From positions 62,686,171 to 62,750,170 of the forward strand of contig CM055101.1 in assembly GCA_029204225.1 (NCBI GenBank): a stretch of 64,000 bases of DNA, read 5' to 3'. Source of the stretch: Diphasiastrum complanatum. Taxonomy: Eukaryota; Streptophyta; Lycopodiopsida; Lycopodiales; Lycopodiaceae. Positions within the stretch are counted from its first letter, which is position 1; each line of letters begins with the position of its first letter. The notes under the pieces were generated by a model. It saw only the letters and a list, made by a program, of their open reading frames with translations. It searched no databases and was not told the DNA's origin. Shown piece by piece: positions 51,540 to 63,500 of the stretch. Both the position numbers and the translations under genes were made by a program.

Positions 51540-52202
51540 ACCTTTGATGTATGCCATGTTGTGTACTAGACCAGATCTTGCATACACCATTAGCACATTA
51601 AGTTAATTCATGTCTAGTCCTAGGATCTTACATTGGAAAGCATTAAAGAGATGATGAAGTAATTCAAGGAAGTTTAGATCACATTTTATGTTATGATGGA
51701 AATGCTATTGACCCATTAGTCCTATGAGGCTACTTCGACTCAGATTGGGGAGGAAATGCCTCTACTAGAAAATCTACCTCTAACAGCTATTTTTTTCTGG
51801 CAAGGGGACCAATTTCATGGAAATCAAGAAAGCATAAATTAGTGGTGCTTTCCTCAACTGAAGCAAAGTACATCGCAACATGTCCAGTTTCAAAAGAAGC
51901 AATATGGATCAGGTTATTACCCCACAACTTACATCACACTCAATTAAATGCTACTACCATTCTATGTGAAATTTGAGCTGTATTTCACTGTCATTGAATC
52001 CCAGATTTCATGGCAAGTCTAAGCACATCAAAATACAATATTATTTTATTCAAGAGAAGGTTTTCTTAGGGCAAGTGATTTTTCAATATTGCTCCACAAT
52101 AGAAATGGTTGCAAACATATTCACCAAAGCTCTTTCAGGATCAAGCATCAAAAGTTTTTCAGCATGCTAAATCTGACGAAGACACCAAGGCACCAATCGT
52201 GA
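51540..52202 (+). pseudogene. Copia F end of RT and RNase H (frameshifted)
   Basis: Readable in mixed frames: RPDLAYTISTL near 51570, SDWGGNASTRKSTSNSYFF near 51745, ISWKSRKHKLVVLSSTEAKY near 51815-51870, and NIFTKALSGSS near 52115. These are the RNase H blocks of copia. The catalytic polymerase core is deleted. Confidence 0.78.
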
Positions 52203-52215
52203 CCTTAAGGGAGAC

Positions 52216-54256
52216 TGTTGGAAATTAAGTTCATAGTTTCCTCCTTGGTGATACAATTTCTATTTTAAAATTTTTCCTGCACATTTTTTTATCACTAATC
52301 TAGGGTCAGATGTAACCTACTTTGGTTCTATGTCTGCTCATCTGATACCTACAGGAATCACATAACTCAGACAACCGAACTATTTGAAGGACGACTACAT
52401 CAGGCTTCCAGCTAATTTTCATCCATGGATCAAAGACTAAAGGGTAACCAATCCTACTCTTTTTCACATTCAAATGTCAAGTTCAAGAATTTGAAGAACA
52501 TTGAAGACCTGGCCATCTTCAACAACCTCAACAAATCAGTCTTTCCTGTCAGTCTGTAGAAATACATTGCCTTCACAATAGTCTACAGATATGAGTTGAT
52601 TGTCGCATAGTTTCCATTTTTTCCAACTCTTGAAAAATGAGACAATTTTTCAATAGTGACTTCTTTTCAAATAGTTCAAAGAAATGCACTGTTTGTTGAC
52701 TTTTTTGTTTTCCAAAATGCGAAAAATGTGAAATGTGACTATTTCGACATCATGGTCATTTCGTTTGCATTTTTCGAAATGTGAAAAATGTGAAGTGTTC
52801 TACTCCGATGAGCAACATCTCCAGCTACTTCCGAAAATATGCGAAAAATGAGAAGTATGTGACAAATGTGAAAGATTTCAGATCCTTAAGATCCAATCTA
52901 CTTGAATGATCTTTGGTTAGAAAGAGAAATACACTACCAATTTCACCAATGTAGAAAAATCAGCATCTACACACAATTTGAGATGCAAACACTAATAGAA
53001 CTTGATCAAACTTGAATGAAATGATTATGTACTGTTGCTGTCCGTACAAAACTAGCAAGCTAATGTATTTCACACGTGTGGATCCAAAAATAGCAAATAT
53101 AGATCATTCTACACATAGAATTGCAAGCAATCACCAAGATAGTGCACCAATGGATAGTAGAACCCAAGAGAACCATGTATAAGCATGAAATGAGATAGAG
53201 AAGAGAGAAGATGACTCTCTCCACGAGTTACATCCTTTTATAGCAGGTCCAAACCCTATTTGGCCACTTGGCTTTCCCGCCAAAATGCTAACCCTACCAA
53301 TTTTGGGTCTAGATTCAATGTACCCAACTTATTCAAATTGAATCTACTCAAACTCGCATTCTATCTTTCCCACACTTTCAAAAAGTGTTTATTCAAATGA
53401 AATTTAGACCAATGAACTTTGAAAAGTCAACCTCTAAGTCTAAAACAAGTTTTGGCCTCAATATGCCAAATATGGAAATATTGCAAAATGTGATGAAACT
53501 AGTTGAATCTTTCACAACAAACTCATCCACATCAACAACTTCGAGTTTTTTGACCTAAGTACACATTGTACAGCTATCATTGTAGTTCAATACTTCTTGA
53601 GTACAACAAAATACATAGTTGAAAGTTAAACATTTATTGTAATTAATTACATGGATGCGGTGTATAAATACATCTTCATCACGCATTTTCCATGATGCTC
53701 CGCCAACGGAGTGATAGATATCTAGCATCCAAGTTATGCCTCCATTCTGGTTGTAACATTTTAGTGCTGTTCAAGATTTCAGTGTAATATAGAAGCAACA
53801 TGCTCTTTCATCTGTGTCTAACACGTAGATGTATGCATGTTGTGATTTGATTACATTTTCTACTACTTATTCACGTTGGTTCACTCACTCTGATCAGATC
53901 ATGGACGTTTACGACTCCTTAGAATCTGATCAGATGATGGATGTCTTTTTTTGCGATGCCTGAGGAACAACATTATCATATTACACCATCACACTAAAAT
54001 TATGAACTAAACTCATTAGTGAAACTAGGCATCAGTAATACCACACCTTATCTAATCTCTTTGGCGGAATGTACACATATTTATTTGAGTATGAATCACT
54101 TTTAAGATCCTATTGGTGAGAACGCTTGAGCTGTAATTATATCTCTACATTTACATTCTTTTAGACTGTTCTTGCTTATAGCATCCCATAATAACCGGAG
54201 AGTTGTTTCGCAACTATTTTCTTCTCTCTTCCTCCATTCGTGTCCCGCCTCCAACA
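52216..54256 (+). repeat. Copia F 3' LTR, interrupted by a solo LTR
   Basis: Begins TGTTGGAAATTAAG after the purine tract AAGGGAGAC and ends CGCCTCCAACA. Without the solo LTR and one copy of its target site it is about 1386 bp. Confidence 0.88.
52867..53516 (-). repeat. Solo LTR of the copia C family
   Basis: A 650-bp segment with perfect 11-bp terminal inverted repeats (TGTGAAAGATT) is flanked by ACAAA at 52862-52866 and 53517-53521. It aligns in reverse orientation with the copia C 3' LTR (11818-12364), for example TAGACTTAGAG and GTAGATGCTGATTTT. The corresponding place in the 5' LTR of copia F (about 49840, GCTACAAACTC) is an uninterrupted empty site. It arose by LTR-LTR recombination after insertion. 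Confidence 0.93.
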
Positions 54257-54480
54257 AATAACAGTCAAGCAAGCACATCTTATCGACATTACAAATTGAG
54301 TGAGTCTATGACAATGCCACTAGGAGAAGTAGCGTCGATCTATGAGGATTAGTATCAACCAACTTTATCATGGGATCCTTTGATGGATGGTGTCGACTAT
54401 CCATTTGTTGATGAACAAGGTTATCAAGAATGACCACCAGACCCATACGGTTATTACTGAAAAGCTGGCAAGTCCATATT
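54257..54480 (+). pseudogene. Unknown coding fragment, right of copia F
   Basis: The plus frame starting at the LTR end reads NNSQASTSYRHYKLSESMTM, PLGEVASIYED, a stop, then YQPTLSWDPLMDGVDYPFVD. It appears to continue the frame at 49246-49512, so copia F probably landed in the coding region of another element or gene. Not recognised. Confidence 0.35.
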
Positions 54481-55320
54481 CTGGTTGATTATCATCAACA
54501 AATAAAGCCTCAAATTTTACGTAAGTGATATCCTATCCATGCTTTTTCTGATGCATATCCTCACTCGCAACAAACGTGTTAACAACCTTATACCACAACA
54601 AATACAAGCAGGTGTCGTGGGAACATCACCTATTTAGGTGGGGGATATTGTTGGGCACTTACTAGGTCCCACCACTAAAGTACTATTTAGCTAGGTTGAT
54701 GTCAGAATCCCCGTCGTCGATCTGGTGATTGCTAAAGCATAAACATGTGACGAATGCTACATTACCGCCCAACCATAGTGGTACTGCCACCTCACCCCCG
54801 TGCACTAGAGCCATAGACCGCCATCAAGCAAGCTTGGATCTCCGATAGGCCATGGTGTCCCATACCACCATGCCTTACTCTCGACCCTCGCCTACCTACA
54901 TCTTGAGGCCTAGATAATCGTCCTGACTTGACCACCAGTGGAAGAGCTCTTCACTCTCCAGGAGATAATGAATGCCAAGCTCAAAGAGATCCACCTCTAT
55001 ATACATAGTCCAGGTGGGGTCATCTCTGACCATAGGAGTCACACATGACCATCGACACACGGTAGTTGTGCACATCGACGTGAGTTCATAACAAAAATTC
55101 ATCGCATGCCAATAAGAGATTGACATGTGGCACCCAAAAGACATATAGCTCTAGATCAACATTCTGTTCCATAATGAGACCGTCAGATCAAGTTTCCTAT
55201 TGCGTGCCCTTATGGGTATGTAACATTCCTTCCCCCTTTAAGAGTCTCCTCCTAATGGAAAAACCAATCAATCTTAAATAGTCTTCTCTCTCCTAGGTGT
55301 CCTCATCATCTGACTTGTCT
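54481..55320. other. Unassigned sequence
   Basis: A GC-richer patch (54650-55000) has no recognised gene. Short minus-strand frames near 54900-55140 show no family. Confidence 0.35.
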
Positions 55321-55329
55321 TTCCAATGT

Positions 55330-55830
55330 ACTATAATGTACTACTTCTTACTAGACCACGGAAAATAGCCATTGCCGAAATTGAAAGCATGCCCTATGGT
55401 TGATCTTCTATCGTCTATATTACCAGCGCAATTACGATCAAAGTACCCTTGTAATCTAGGCAAATCATGTTGTCCTCTATAAATCAAACCAAGATTGGAT
55501 ATGTCTATCTTTCACGCACCTCAAGATACTTTATGTAGCTTTCCAATGATCCAAGGTAGGTGATGACATAAATTGGCTAATCAAACTCACAACATAGTGA
55601 ATATCAAGACGTGTGGCGGTATGATAAATTAAACTCCCAATTAGCTGACGAAATAAGTGTCAACTGGACCACTGTCATCAAAGCGAGATAAATTTTTTAC
55701 CAACTTCACATATTGTAGTAGATGGATTACAATCAGACATGTGAAATATTTTCAAGGTTCCATAAACATGCTTTGACAAGCCTAATTTCATTTGCATTCT
55801 GCCATACGTCTACTCCTGAGTAGTAGTGCA
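55330..55830 (-). pseudogene. Copia RT/RNase H fragment
   Basis: On the minus strand: KLGLSKHVYGTLKIFHMSDC near 55790, then LFRQLIGSLIYHTATRLDIH and SLISQFMSSPTLDHWKAT near 55640-55560, the segment joining RT to RNase H in copia. It ends toward a WAGN/STIG-like RNase H region with several stops. No LTR is visible beside it. Confidence 0.75.
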
Positions 55831-56285
55831 TACCACACTAATGTATCATGTTCAAGCAATAATTACAAACCTAAGTAGTTCTTAGGGCTCGATAGATGGT
55901 AGCCCTTTAGTCTAGAAACCTACAAAGAGAAAAAGATCGTATAAGAAATGATTCCTTATTGCACTTTCAATTGTTGTGTACTTTTTATAGAATACTGCTC
56001 TTGCTTGCCAATAAGGATTTTCCACTCTTTGTGATGACCATATGATGAGACTTCCACTATTTCTTGCAAAGAATGTTAAATGATGCCATAATATGTGCTG
56101 CATTTCATAAAAATAAAATCTAAATCATTCAAAGTAGAAGTATTTAAATTAGTAGCACAGAGCTGTCTACAATAATAGATAAATCTTACCATATTACTAG
56201 TTGTTTTGTGTATCAAATTAATAATGGAATAACACAAAAGATAGATTTGGAGCTACTCATGAGTGTTGCAAGACATATACGAGTA

Positions 56286-56530
56286 GGAAACATAAACCCA
56301 CCGGGTCCGGGCATCAAAAAATTAGATTGATAACCAGAATTAGATTGATAACCGTCAATCATAACCACACTTATCTTTTTTCCATCCAACACTAGACAAA
56401 ATCTAGTTCAAGTCGGAAACATAAACCCACCTAGGTCTGGGTATCAAAAATTAGATCGATAACGACCAATCATAACCACACTTATGTTTTTTTCATCCAA
56501 CACTAGACAAAATCTAGTTTTGGCCTTATA
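56286..56530. repeat. Tandem duplication of about 130 bp
   Basis: GGAAACATAAACCCACC at 56286 recurs at 56416, and both copies share AATCATAACCACACTTAT and CATCCAACACTAGACAAAATCTAGTT. The first copy has an extra internal repeat of ATTAGATTGATAACC. Confidence 0.85.
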
Positions 56531-57767
56531 CATGTGGATGACCTAAAGTTCACCCTCTAGTCTGGTTTGAAGATACTTTTGAGCAACTCATAGATCTAAT
56601 TGAGTGTGCATAGTGCAAAACTAGATCTGGAGTTTAGGTATGTAAAAAATTAAGTACGCTGTTGGTTCGAACATTCAAAAATATTCCAATACCATGGAAC
56701 TGAGTGATTTGGGTTTCCAAAAACAGGGAATCTTTTCCGACACCAATTAAAAATAGTGAAGTGTGAATCGTGATACCCGGGCAACAGTGGTCACTGCTAT
56801 GCACGTTTTACTAGGTTTTGCAGCTTCTTTCTTTAGTGCTGAACTTCAGTGTCATCCAATAGGAATCTCCCAAAATGCTGGCTAAAAAGTAGCTCCATCG
56901 TAAATGGTGCGTAATCCTGCATGCAAATTGCATATTACGAGAAAAAATTTGTCCACATTTCCTGAACTCTGTGCTTGAATGCTGACTTGTTTCTGGAAAT
57001 ATGATGATCATGCCGCCAGCTTACAGAGAAAATACCGCCACGCACTTAGCACCTCAATACCATGGAGACATCGGAAAACACAGACCTCACAGTTGAGTCT
57101 GAAAGAGTGTCTAAAGTAGCTGCTCAAGATGTACATGATAGCGATATGAGGCTTAATCTGCTGCAACGTTCTAAGGATGAAATATTGCAAGGTAAGATCC
57201 CTCAAGTGCTACTTTCGAACTAACTGTTAATGGACTCATCTGCTCAGAACTTATGCAAACAAAGCACAAAAATACGATGACATATAACCTCATGCAAACA
57301 ACAAATTGAGAAAAATCACAATGAAGAAACGTAAGATTTCAATGCTGCAACGCGTGTCATGAAAAATTCCATGTCTGAATACTGTAAGATAGACACATTA
57401 TTGCTATACAGTATAAGCCGTCTTCTGTAGTTCATATGGATTGCAGGATTCCCTTAAAAGTAACGTACTCCTTAATCTCTTCTCTATGCTAACGTTCCTC
57501 TGCTACTTTTATTCTACCAAATATCAGATATTGCATCCTGTAAGTAATATTTTGATTTCTAGACAGTGAACTAAATTTTTACAGTATTCTCCTATTGTCT
57601 AATCGAATCTTGTATTTCTTTTGTAATTAATTGATATATTTATCTAGCTCTAATGATACATTGATTAGATAATGCTAAATTCAAATGCCAATCCATCACA
57701 CACCTTCGAAATTGATAATGGTTGCTACAAGTTGCCGCTTCGCGGCCTGAAAGCTGAGAAATAACAG
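56531..57767. other. Upstream flank of the terpene synthase remnant
   Basis: Apart from a possible first exon at 57062 no coding feature is supported. The N-terminal exons expected for a full diterpene synthase, including the DxDD region, are not found here. Confidence 0.45.
57062..57192 (+). CDS. Possible upstream exon (uncertain)
   Basis: An ATG at 57062 opens a 43-codon frame rich in charged residues (METSENTDLTVESERVSKVA) ending at a strong donor GCAAG|GTAAG. Its phase (2) does not join directly to the first recognised terpene synthase exon, which needs phase 1, and direct joining would give a stop. It may be an unrelated exon or the first exon of the ancestral synthase with intervening exons lost. 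Confidence 0.25.
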
Positions 57768-59395
57768 ATGCATTTGATTGTTTTGTCGAAACTAGAGCAG
57801 TTTCTGGTTTGAAGGGAGACGAAGATGGCAAAATTGCAGATACAAGCTCAGACCTGTATAAAGCATCGGAATTATTATCTAAATCGGAAGCATATTTCCA
57901 AGGAGACGCTGGACACTTGCAGAGACTATTCCAGGATGAAATTGACGAGTTTCACCAGAAGCCAACTTCAAGAAAAGATGAAACAGAAAGCATGGAGGTA
58001 ACGGGAGGGTTTAATACTATCTATTTACCTTTTGCAGTTACAACAATTTCTAATTGGAATTTAAAAAAAATTCCTGAACGACATGTTATATATTGACTCG
58101 TCGCAGGTTCATATGAGAGTAACGAGCCGTTGGTATGCCACATTGCTGCGTTTAGGAACACGTCGGTTTATTCAGGACTACGAGAAAAATAGTTGGATTG
58201 GTAGAGGCAGCAGGTTAGTGCTTCTGTAAGTGCATAAATGGAATAAAGGAAATATACCTGAATTATTGATCTCTTTCTGGAATGCTAAGTTAGCGTAGTC
58301 TTACTATCAACAGAAGTACTAGTTCCGCCAATCTGCAAGTTCAATAAATTACCTAAAACGTACTGTACTGTTATCATCACTTTTGCGACAGGATATAATG
58401 ATGTTGTGCATACTGCAGCCCTTTGAACTAATATATTATAACTTATGTGGCATCGAACAGAGGTCTAGTTAGTCATGTGCTGACAATTGAGTAGTCGTTC
58501 ATTCTAATCGTTTGCAAATAGATGTGGTTTCATTTCTTTCGTCTAGATCTACACCAAAGCGAAAACTACAAACTCATATTCTGATCCTTAATATCCTGCG
58601 ATGTTCAGATGGGAACCGTCGTTAGGTGGATGCTTTTCAAAAGAGTGCCAAATACTATATGTGGCCTTACATAATACAATCAATGATATTGCGCGAGAGG
58701 GTTTTATAGCTCAAGATCGTGATGTTGGGATCTATCTCAGAACAATTGTATGTCATCCTTCAATCTATTGAGCATTTAAGCTATCGTCCAAACACGATTC
58801 ATTCTTTGATCGAACTTAATTCCATGTTGCAGAGGTATAAATTTCTCGTCTCCTGATATTCCTCTAAATGGTCCTTCGTCTTCAGTGGGACAGGTGGCTT
58901 GCCTCATGCTTGACCGAAGCAGAATGGAAAGAAGGCGGTTTCGATCCTTCCATTGAAGACTACATGAAGGTTGCAACCTGTTCCATCGCGTTGGAGCCAA
59001 TTGTACTTAGCTCCATGCTCTTTTTGGGGGAAAAGCTAACCGAAGATCTGTTAGACACCCAAGAGTTCTCTAATTTAATGAATCTCGTAAACATCATCGG
59101 CCGCCTTCTGAATGACATTCGAAGTTACAAGGTGACACAACCTAATCTACTCATATCTTAGAGACGTAGAAATCATGTCTGTCAAGTAGTACAATTTTAT
59201 TGCTAAAATAAGCTGTATATCATGTTTTCAGAGGGAGCTCGGTCAGGGAAAATGGTGCAGCGTGGCAATATACGTAAAAGAGCATCCCGAAGTGAGCCAC
59301 GAAGAGGCAGGAAGGCAGATACAGGGAATGATAGAGGAGATGATGATGGAGCTGATCCGTGCAGTGCTGCAGCCTAGCATTGTTCCAAAGTGTTG
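57768..59395 (+). pseudogene. Diterpene synthase (kaurene-synthase-like), DDxxD exon missing, 3' truncated
   Basis: Five exons with GT...AG introns splice in phase: 57768-57997, 58107-58213, 58609-58747, 58886-59131, 59232 to about 59395. They encode the end of the beta domain (SDLYKASELLSKS, SRWYATLLRLGTRRFIQDY, SWIGRGS) and the class I alpha domain (CQILYVALHNTINDIAREGF, LASCLTEAEW, GRLLNDIRSYKRELGQGKW). The metal-binding NSE/DTE motif is present as NDIRSYKRE. The part between SWIGRG and the alpha domain, about 100-150 residues in kaurene synthases and holding DDxxD, is absent, though exons 2 and 3 still join in frame. The N-terminus with DxDD is also missing and the 3' end is replaced by antisense copia. 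Family members cyclise diphosphates in plastids for gibberellin-type or specialised diterpenes. This copy should be inactive. Confidence 0.82.
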
Positions 59396-59975
59396 CAGAT
59401 CGGTGATGTCGAATTTGGAAGATAGCATTGTCTTGGCCTCTTTTATCAGATTGGTACTGTTGCTGAAAAGCAATGTATCATCCACATATAGAGTGATAAT
59501 GCTAAAAGACTGCTGCACTGCTTTGAAGTAAACATTAGAATCTGAAGAGCTAGGTGTGTAGCCGTGATCAATATATTAATAAGGAAAGTATTGATCCTTT
59601 GAAACCATGCTCGAGCAGATTGCTTCAAGCCATAAAGTGCCTTATGGAGTTTACACACATGATTGTGTTTACCCTCGATAATATAATCTTCGGGTTGCAC
59701 CATGTAAATGTCCTCTTCAATAACTCCATTGAGATATGCTATATGTACATCCATTTGATGTATTTCCAAATCTGCTGCAGCGACAAATGATAGCAAAAGT
59801 CGAATAGAAGAATGCTTGACTACTAGACTGAAAGTCTCAGTGTAATCTACATTGTATATCTGAGAAAATCCTCTGGCGACAAGTCGTGCCTTTCTCTTGT
59901 TGATGCTTCCATCTGCATTGTACTTGACTTTGAAAATCCATTTGCAATGAACTATGTTTCTGCGAGGTAATTGGA
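59396..59975 (-). pseudogene. Copia reverse transcriptase fragment antisense to the terpene synthase
   Basis: On the minus strand the RT runs from NIVHCKWIFKVKYNADGSIN (about 59950) through KARLVARGFSQIYNVDYTET, EIHQMDVHIAYLNG (first Asp), HKALYGLKQSARAW near 59630, to ITLYVDDTLLF (YVDD, about 59490) and KFDITDL near 59405. A frameshift lies around 59520-59570. It ends at the terpene synthase junction and starts at a head-to-head junction with a gag fragment. Confidence 0.85.
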
Positions 59976-60235
59976 CAATTGCCAATTACTATTTGTGGAA
60001 ATTTAAGATGAAGACCTTGCTAATAGCCAACGAGTTGTGGGATGTTGTCACATGTATCAAAGTAAAGCTTGAAGATGACACAACTGACTCAAAGGGAAAG
60101 TTGAAGGTAAAGCTTTCGCGCTTATTATCCTCAATATATCAAATACTCAGATTGGTCACATATCTGAAGCTCAAACTTCGAAAGAAGTATGGGACATCCT
60201 GAGTCACTATATGATGTGAGAGACATGACTTCCAA
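59963..60235 (+). pseudogene. Copia gag N-terminal fragment
   Basis: The frame gives ANYYLWKFKMKTLLIANELW, DVVTCIKVKLEDDTTDSKGK and a degenerate continuation. The block is close to the gag at 2533 (LWKFKMKTVLIAKELYDVV), so it may be the same family as LTR A. It begins at the junction with the antisense RT. Confidence 0.75.
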
Positions 60236-60314
60236 GTTACATCTAAAAAAAAAATTCTTCACTTTCAAGATGTCGAATGGTGATTCACTTCAAAATCACA
60301 TGTGACCAGTTTAA

Positions 60315-60540
60315 GTGTTTCTTGCAATAGTTGGCCGATGTTTATCGACGATCAAGCAACAACTACAACATGATGGAAAACTTCCTCTATTACCCAGAAG
60401 ATCTTCAAGAACTAGCAGACCACCTCATAGGTATATCAACGACTCTACAACCTACCTTGTTCATGAGACGACATCTGTCGAAGAGGCACTCAGTCAGTCA
60501 GATTCAGATCTCTAGAAAGAAACTATGGGTAAAGAGTATT
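60315..60540 (+). pseudogene. Copia integrase-RT linker fragment
   Basis: The frame reads RRSSRTSRPPHRYINDSTTY, LVHETTSVEEALSQSDSDL, then a stop where tryptophan is expected and KETMGKEYLSV. This is the linker that precedes copia RT. It follows the gag fragment after a deletion of protease and integrase. Confidence 0.7.
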
Positions 60541-63500
60541 TATCTGTTGACAGATTCTCTGTCTGTAGAATCTATTAACTAGTCTGCTTCTTACTTCTTG
60601 CGTACAGAACTATTTCTTGCCTATTACCAGGCTCGTTTGGGCATTACTTGGCTGTTTTCTTATTTGTTACAATGCCCAGGCCAGGCAGAAACGGACTGAA
60701 TATCTTTGTAGTATTGTGTCCTTGCCTATCAGAGGACAACTTAGGTCTGTCTCTCTTGAACCATGTCACATCCAATCAATCCATCATGTAACCAAAACGT
60801 TCAACCAAATGATCGGCATGCAGTTCAGGTGAACAACCATGAAATCTACTTCTACTTTGCTGCAAAATGAACTTAAATCAGATCCTAAGCACTGTTATAC
60901 TTGCATATATTGACAAAACAAGAAACAAGAACTAATCTACAACATTTTAGAGGCCCAGGAATCAAGAAACCAACCAGTCTTTTGATTCTTGGACATCCCG
61001 AGAACATCAAGAACTAGAATGTTGGAGGATATGCAAGGTTTATGCCACATTTCTAGCCTATTTAGTTTACTTGAATGCTTATTCCTACATTAATCCACAA
61101 ACAAGAAATGAAAACTAATCCACAACTAGAAAAGCAAGAAAACTAATCCACTCTAAGTCCACAACCACACACAATATGAATGGAAGGGCATGATCATAGG
61201 GGCATCACTCAAGAAAACCATCATGATCAAGGAGCTTAGTATAGTATCAAACTCATGGGAAATCTTCTTATTAAGCATGGAAAATATACAATGCAAAAAG
61301 CTCCTCTTCACAAAGAGGGAGACTCTTAAATAAGCAAGAGATCTCCTTAGGTGGCATCCTAGTGAAATTTTCACATTTCACAAATTACAAGTGGAATAAT
61401 GCTCTCCACTAGAGGTCACCATCAAAAAGTGGCTCACTCTATTTTCTTTAAGAGGGGTCTACTTGCATTTATTACATTTGTCTAGAAATACTAGTTCCTA
61501 CATGGTCATTCCATCTTTCGGGATTCACCATGAGGCTTACACAGTTCTGGCTTGTCATGACTAACTACTATTCCTCGACTCTCATACTCGGCTCCCAGTC
61601 TTTGTTCGTCTCGTCTCCTCAGAGACCTCCTAGGTCTAAGGTGAGAGGTGCTCTTGAGTTGCTCTATTCGAGTACATTGGGGATTCGTCAGAATCAGCCA
61701 ACATCATCCCACCCCTAATGAATTGTAGGACCCACTGCAACTCATATTGGATGATGTCGCTCCGCTCCTACATTGGTGTCTTCGATCGGCACTTGGAAAA
61801 GCATAGATTCTCGTTCGCTTACATAAAACCAAGTGTTTATTGTTGTCAGTCTTGATCAAAAACTATTTTCACAAATTGTCATAATTTAACCAGAATGTCT
61901 TATTGCTGCAATTGGATGACATTCACAAAATTTGGAGTGTTCCCAGTAGCTTGACAACTCTGCATGCCTGAGTGCTTTCCTCATGTCCTTTTATCCCTTG
62001 TATTTGCCATTGACAAATTCACCTTTGGTTTCTTGGCAGGTACTAACTTCTGGGAGGACTGTATCCTCCATTTTGTTTCTGGGTGTTTCCACAGTTTTTC
62101 ACTCAGTCGAAGTTCCAGTCTTAAGGAAAACCTTCGTTCTGCAGGTTGCACAAACTTCGATTATCAGTCTCAAGGGGATGGACTCATGATCAAAATTTGG
62201 TGGTAGGAACAGATCTGGATGGATGGTTTGGTAACGGTAATGAAACATGATGAAGGCTTGGTGGCAGGGTGAAGGAACTGATAGTTCTACAGTTGCAACT
62301 TTGGACCCTTGCAATGTCGAGCTTTGACCACCACTTGCTGGGTGACGAACTCACTTTATTTTGCAGGTTCACAGTTGTCTTCATCTTTCTTTTTTTGTAG
62401 CTCTTTCTTTTGATTCGTTACTTTTGGATCTCTTTGGGCTTCATAGGAGGGGATTCAACTATCATTGCTCCAAAGAGTTTCTTGTGATCAAGATTGATCT
62501 TACTCATCTGTTGCTTAAATTTTGTCTTTCCCTCCTCAGCTTCTTTGCTTAATTTCTTATGTCTTCTAGCTGCTTTGTCTGCTTCTTAGATCTTCGTTTG
62601 GCTGATCAACCATTGTAGGTGGTAGTTAGTCTCCGCAAGACACTTGGAATGATCTATTAGCTGCTTCGGTAAGACTGTAAAAAATTGGGGATTTCTCAGA
62701 AGAACAATGAAATGATGATAAACAAACAGATGGAAGGTAGGGTGGAAGTGGTGTCATCGGTAGATGGTGTGAATGATAGGCATGAGAATGGGCGCAAAAG
62801 TATGGCAAGAGATCGGTTCAAGGAGACTGATTTTCCAATGCTTGTGTTTCCCTTTCTGAAGGATCCTCATCATGACTGGGGTACTTATTTTGATTGAGTC
62901 TCTTTGAATTGCCCATCTATCTTTTTAGCCTTGTCTTTTTCATATTTGACTTGTGACCTTGGTTGTCAATCTTGTTGATGTTGTTGCTAGCAGCGTAACT
63001 GCTCCAGTGGATCCAAGCATATCCACTCTCTCTCCCCCCCCCCTCCCCCCCCCCCCCAAATCTGTCGATGGAGATGTTGTTGCTGGTAATTGTTCATGCT
63101 TAGGATTGGATCGGTGTGTGGAACACGTAGTTGAAAACATGTTGAACATGTGATTGGACTAAAGATTGAACAAATTTTAACTAAATTTGTTTCGATCTTG
63201 CTATAGTTGACTTGAAGATGAATATGGCAATGAGATATAGGAATCAGTTCGGACGTGATATGTACTTCGTAGATTTGGTAGATGCGCAAAAATCCGAAAC
63301 TCTGTATAAGGTGATTTGAAGATTGATATATGAATGAAAATGTGTTCTTGAGATGCTCTACGGAAGACTCTCATGCAGTAGGTATTTTTCATGCAAAAAT
63401 CAATCACACACTAGGAATGAAGAGCAACAAGGAAATAAACAAACTGTACACAGAGAGAGAGAACTGTATAGCACTTGTCGAACAAAATTTGGATTCATCA

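Larger units (their letters stand above)
49513..54256 (+). mobile_element. Copia F: LTR retrotransposon with large internal deletion
   Basis: Two direct LTRs (49513-50580, 1068 bp; 52216-54256, which includes a 655-bp later insertion) have TGTTGGA...TCCAACA ends. A primer-binding site is at 50584-50595 and a purine tract at 52203-52215. The interior has gag and RNase H but lacks protease, integrase and most of RT. The 5' LTR has lost about 360 bp that the 3' LTR keeps. The first T of the 5' LTR is C. I find no target duplication (AAAGC versus AATAA), so one end may have been rearranged. Confidence 0.85.

Noticed and set aside
57062-57192. Treating this exon as the first exon of the terpene synthase
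   Set aside because: The donor phase does not fit the first recognised synthase exon and direct joining creates a stop; kept only as an uncertain feature.
63035-63057. Poly-C tract as a functional i-motif or quadruplex
   Set aside because: A single homopolymer-like run of uncertain length with no conserved context; more likely a mutational or sequencing feature.
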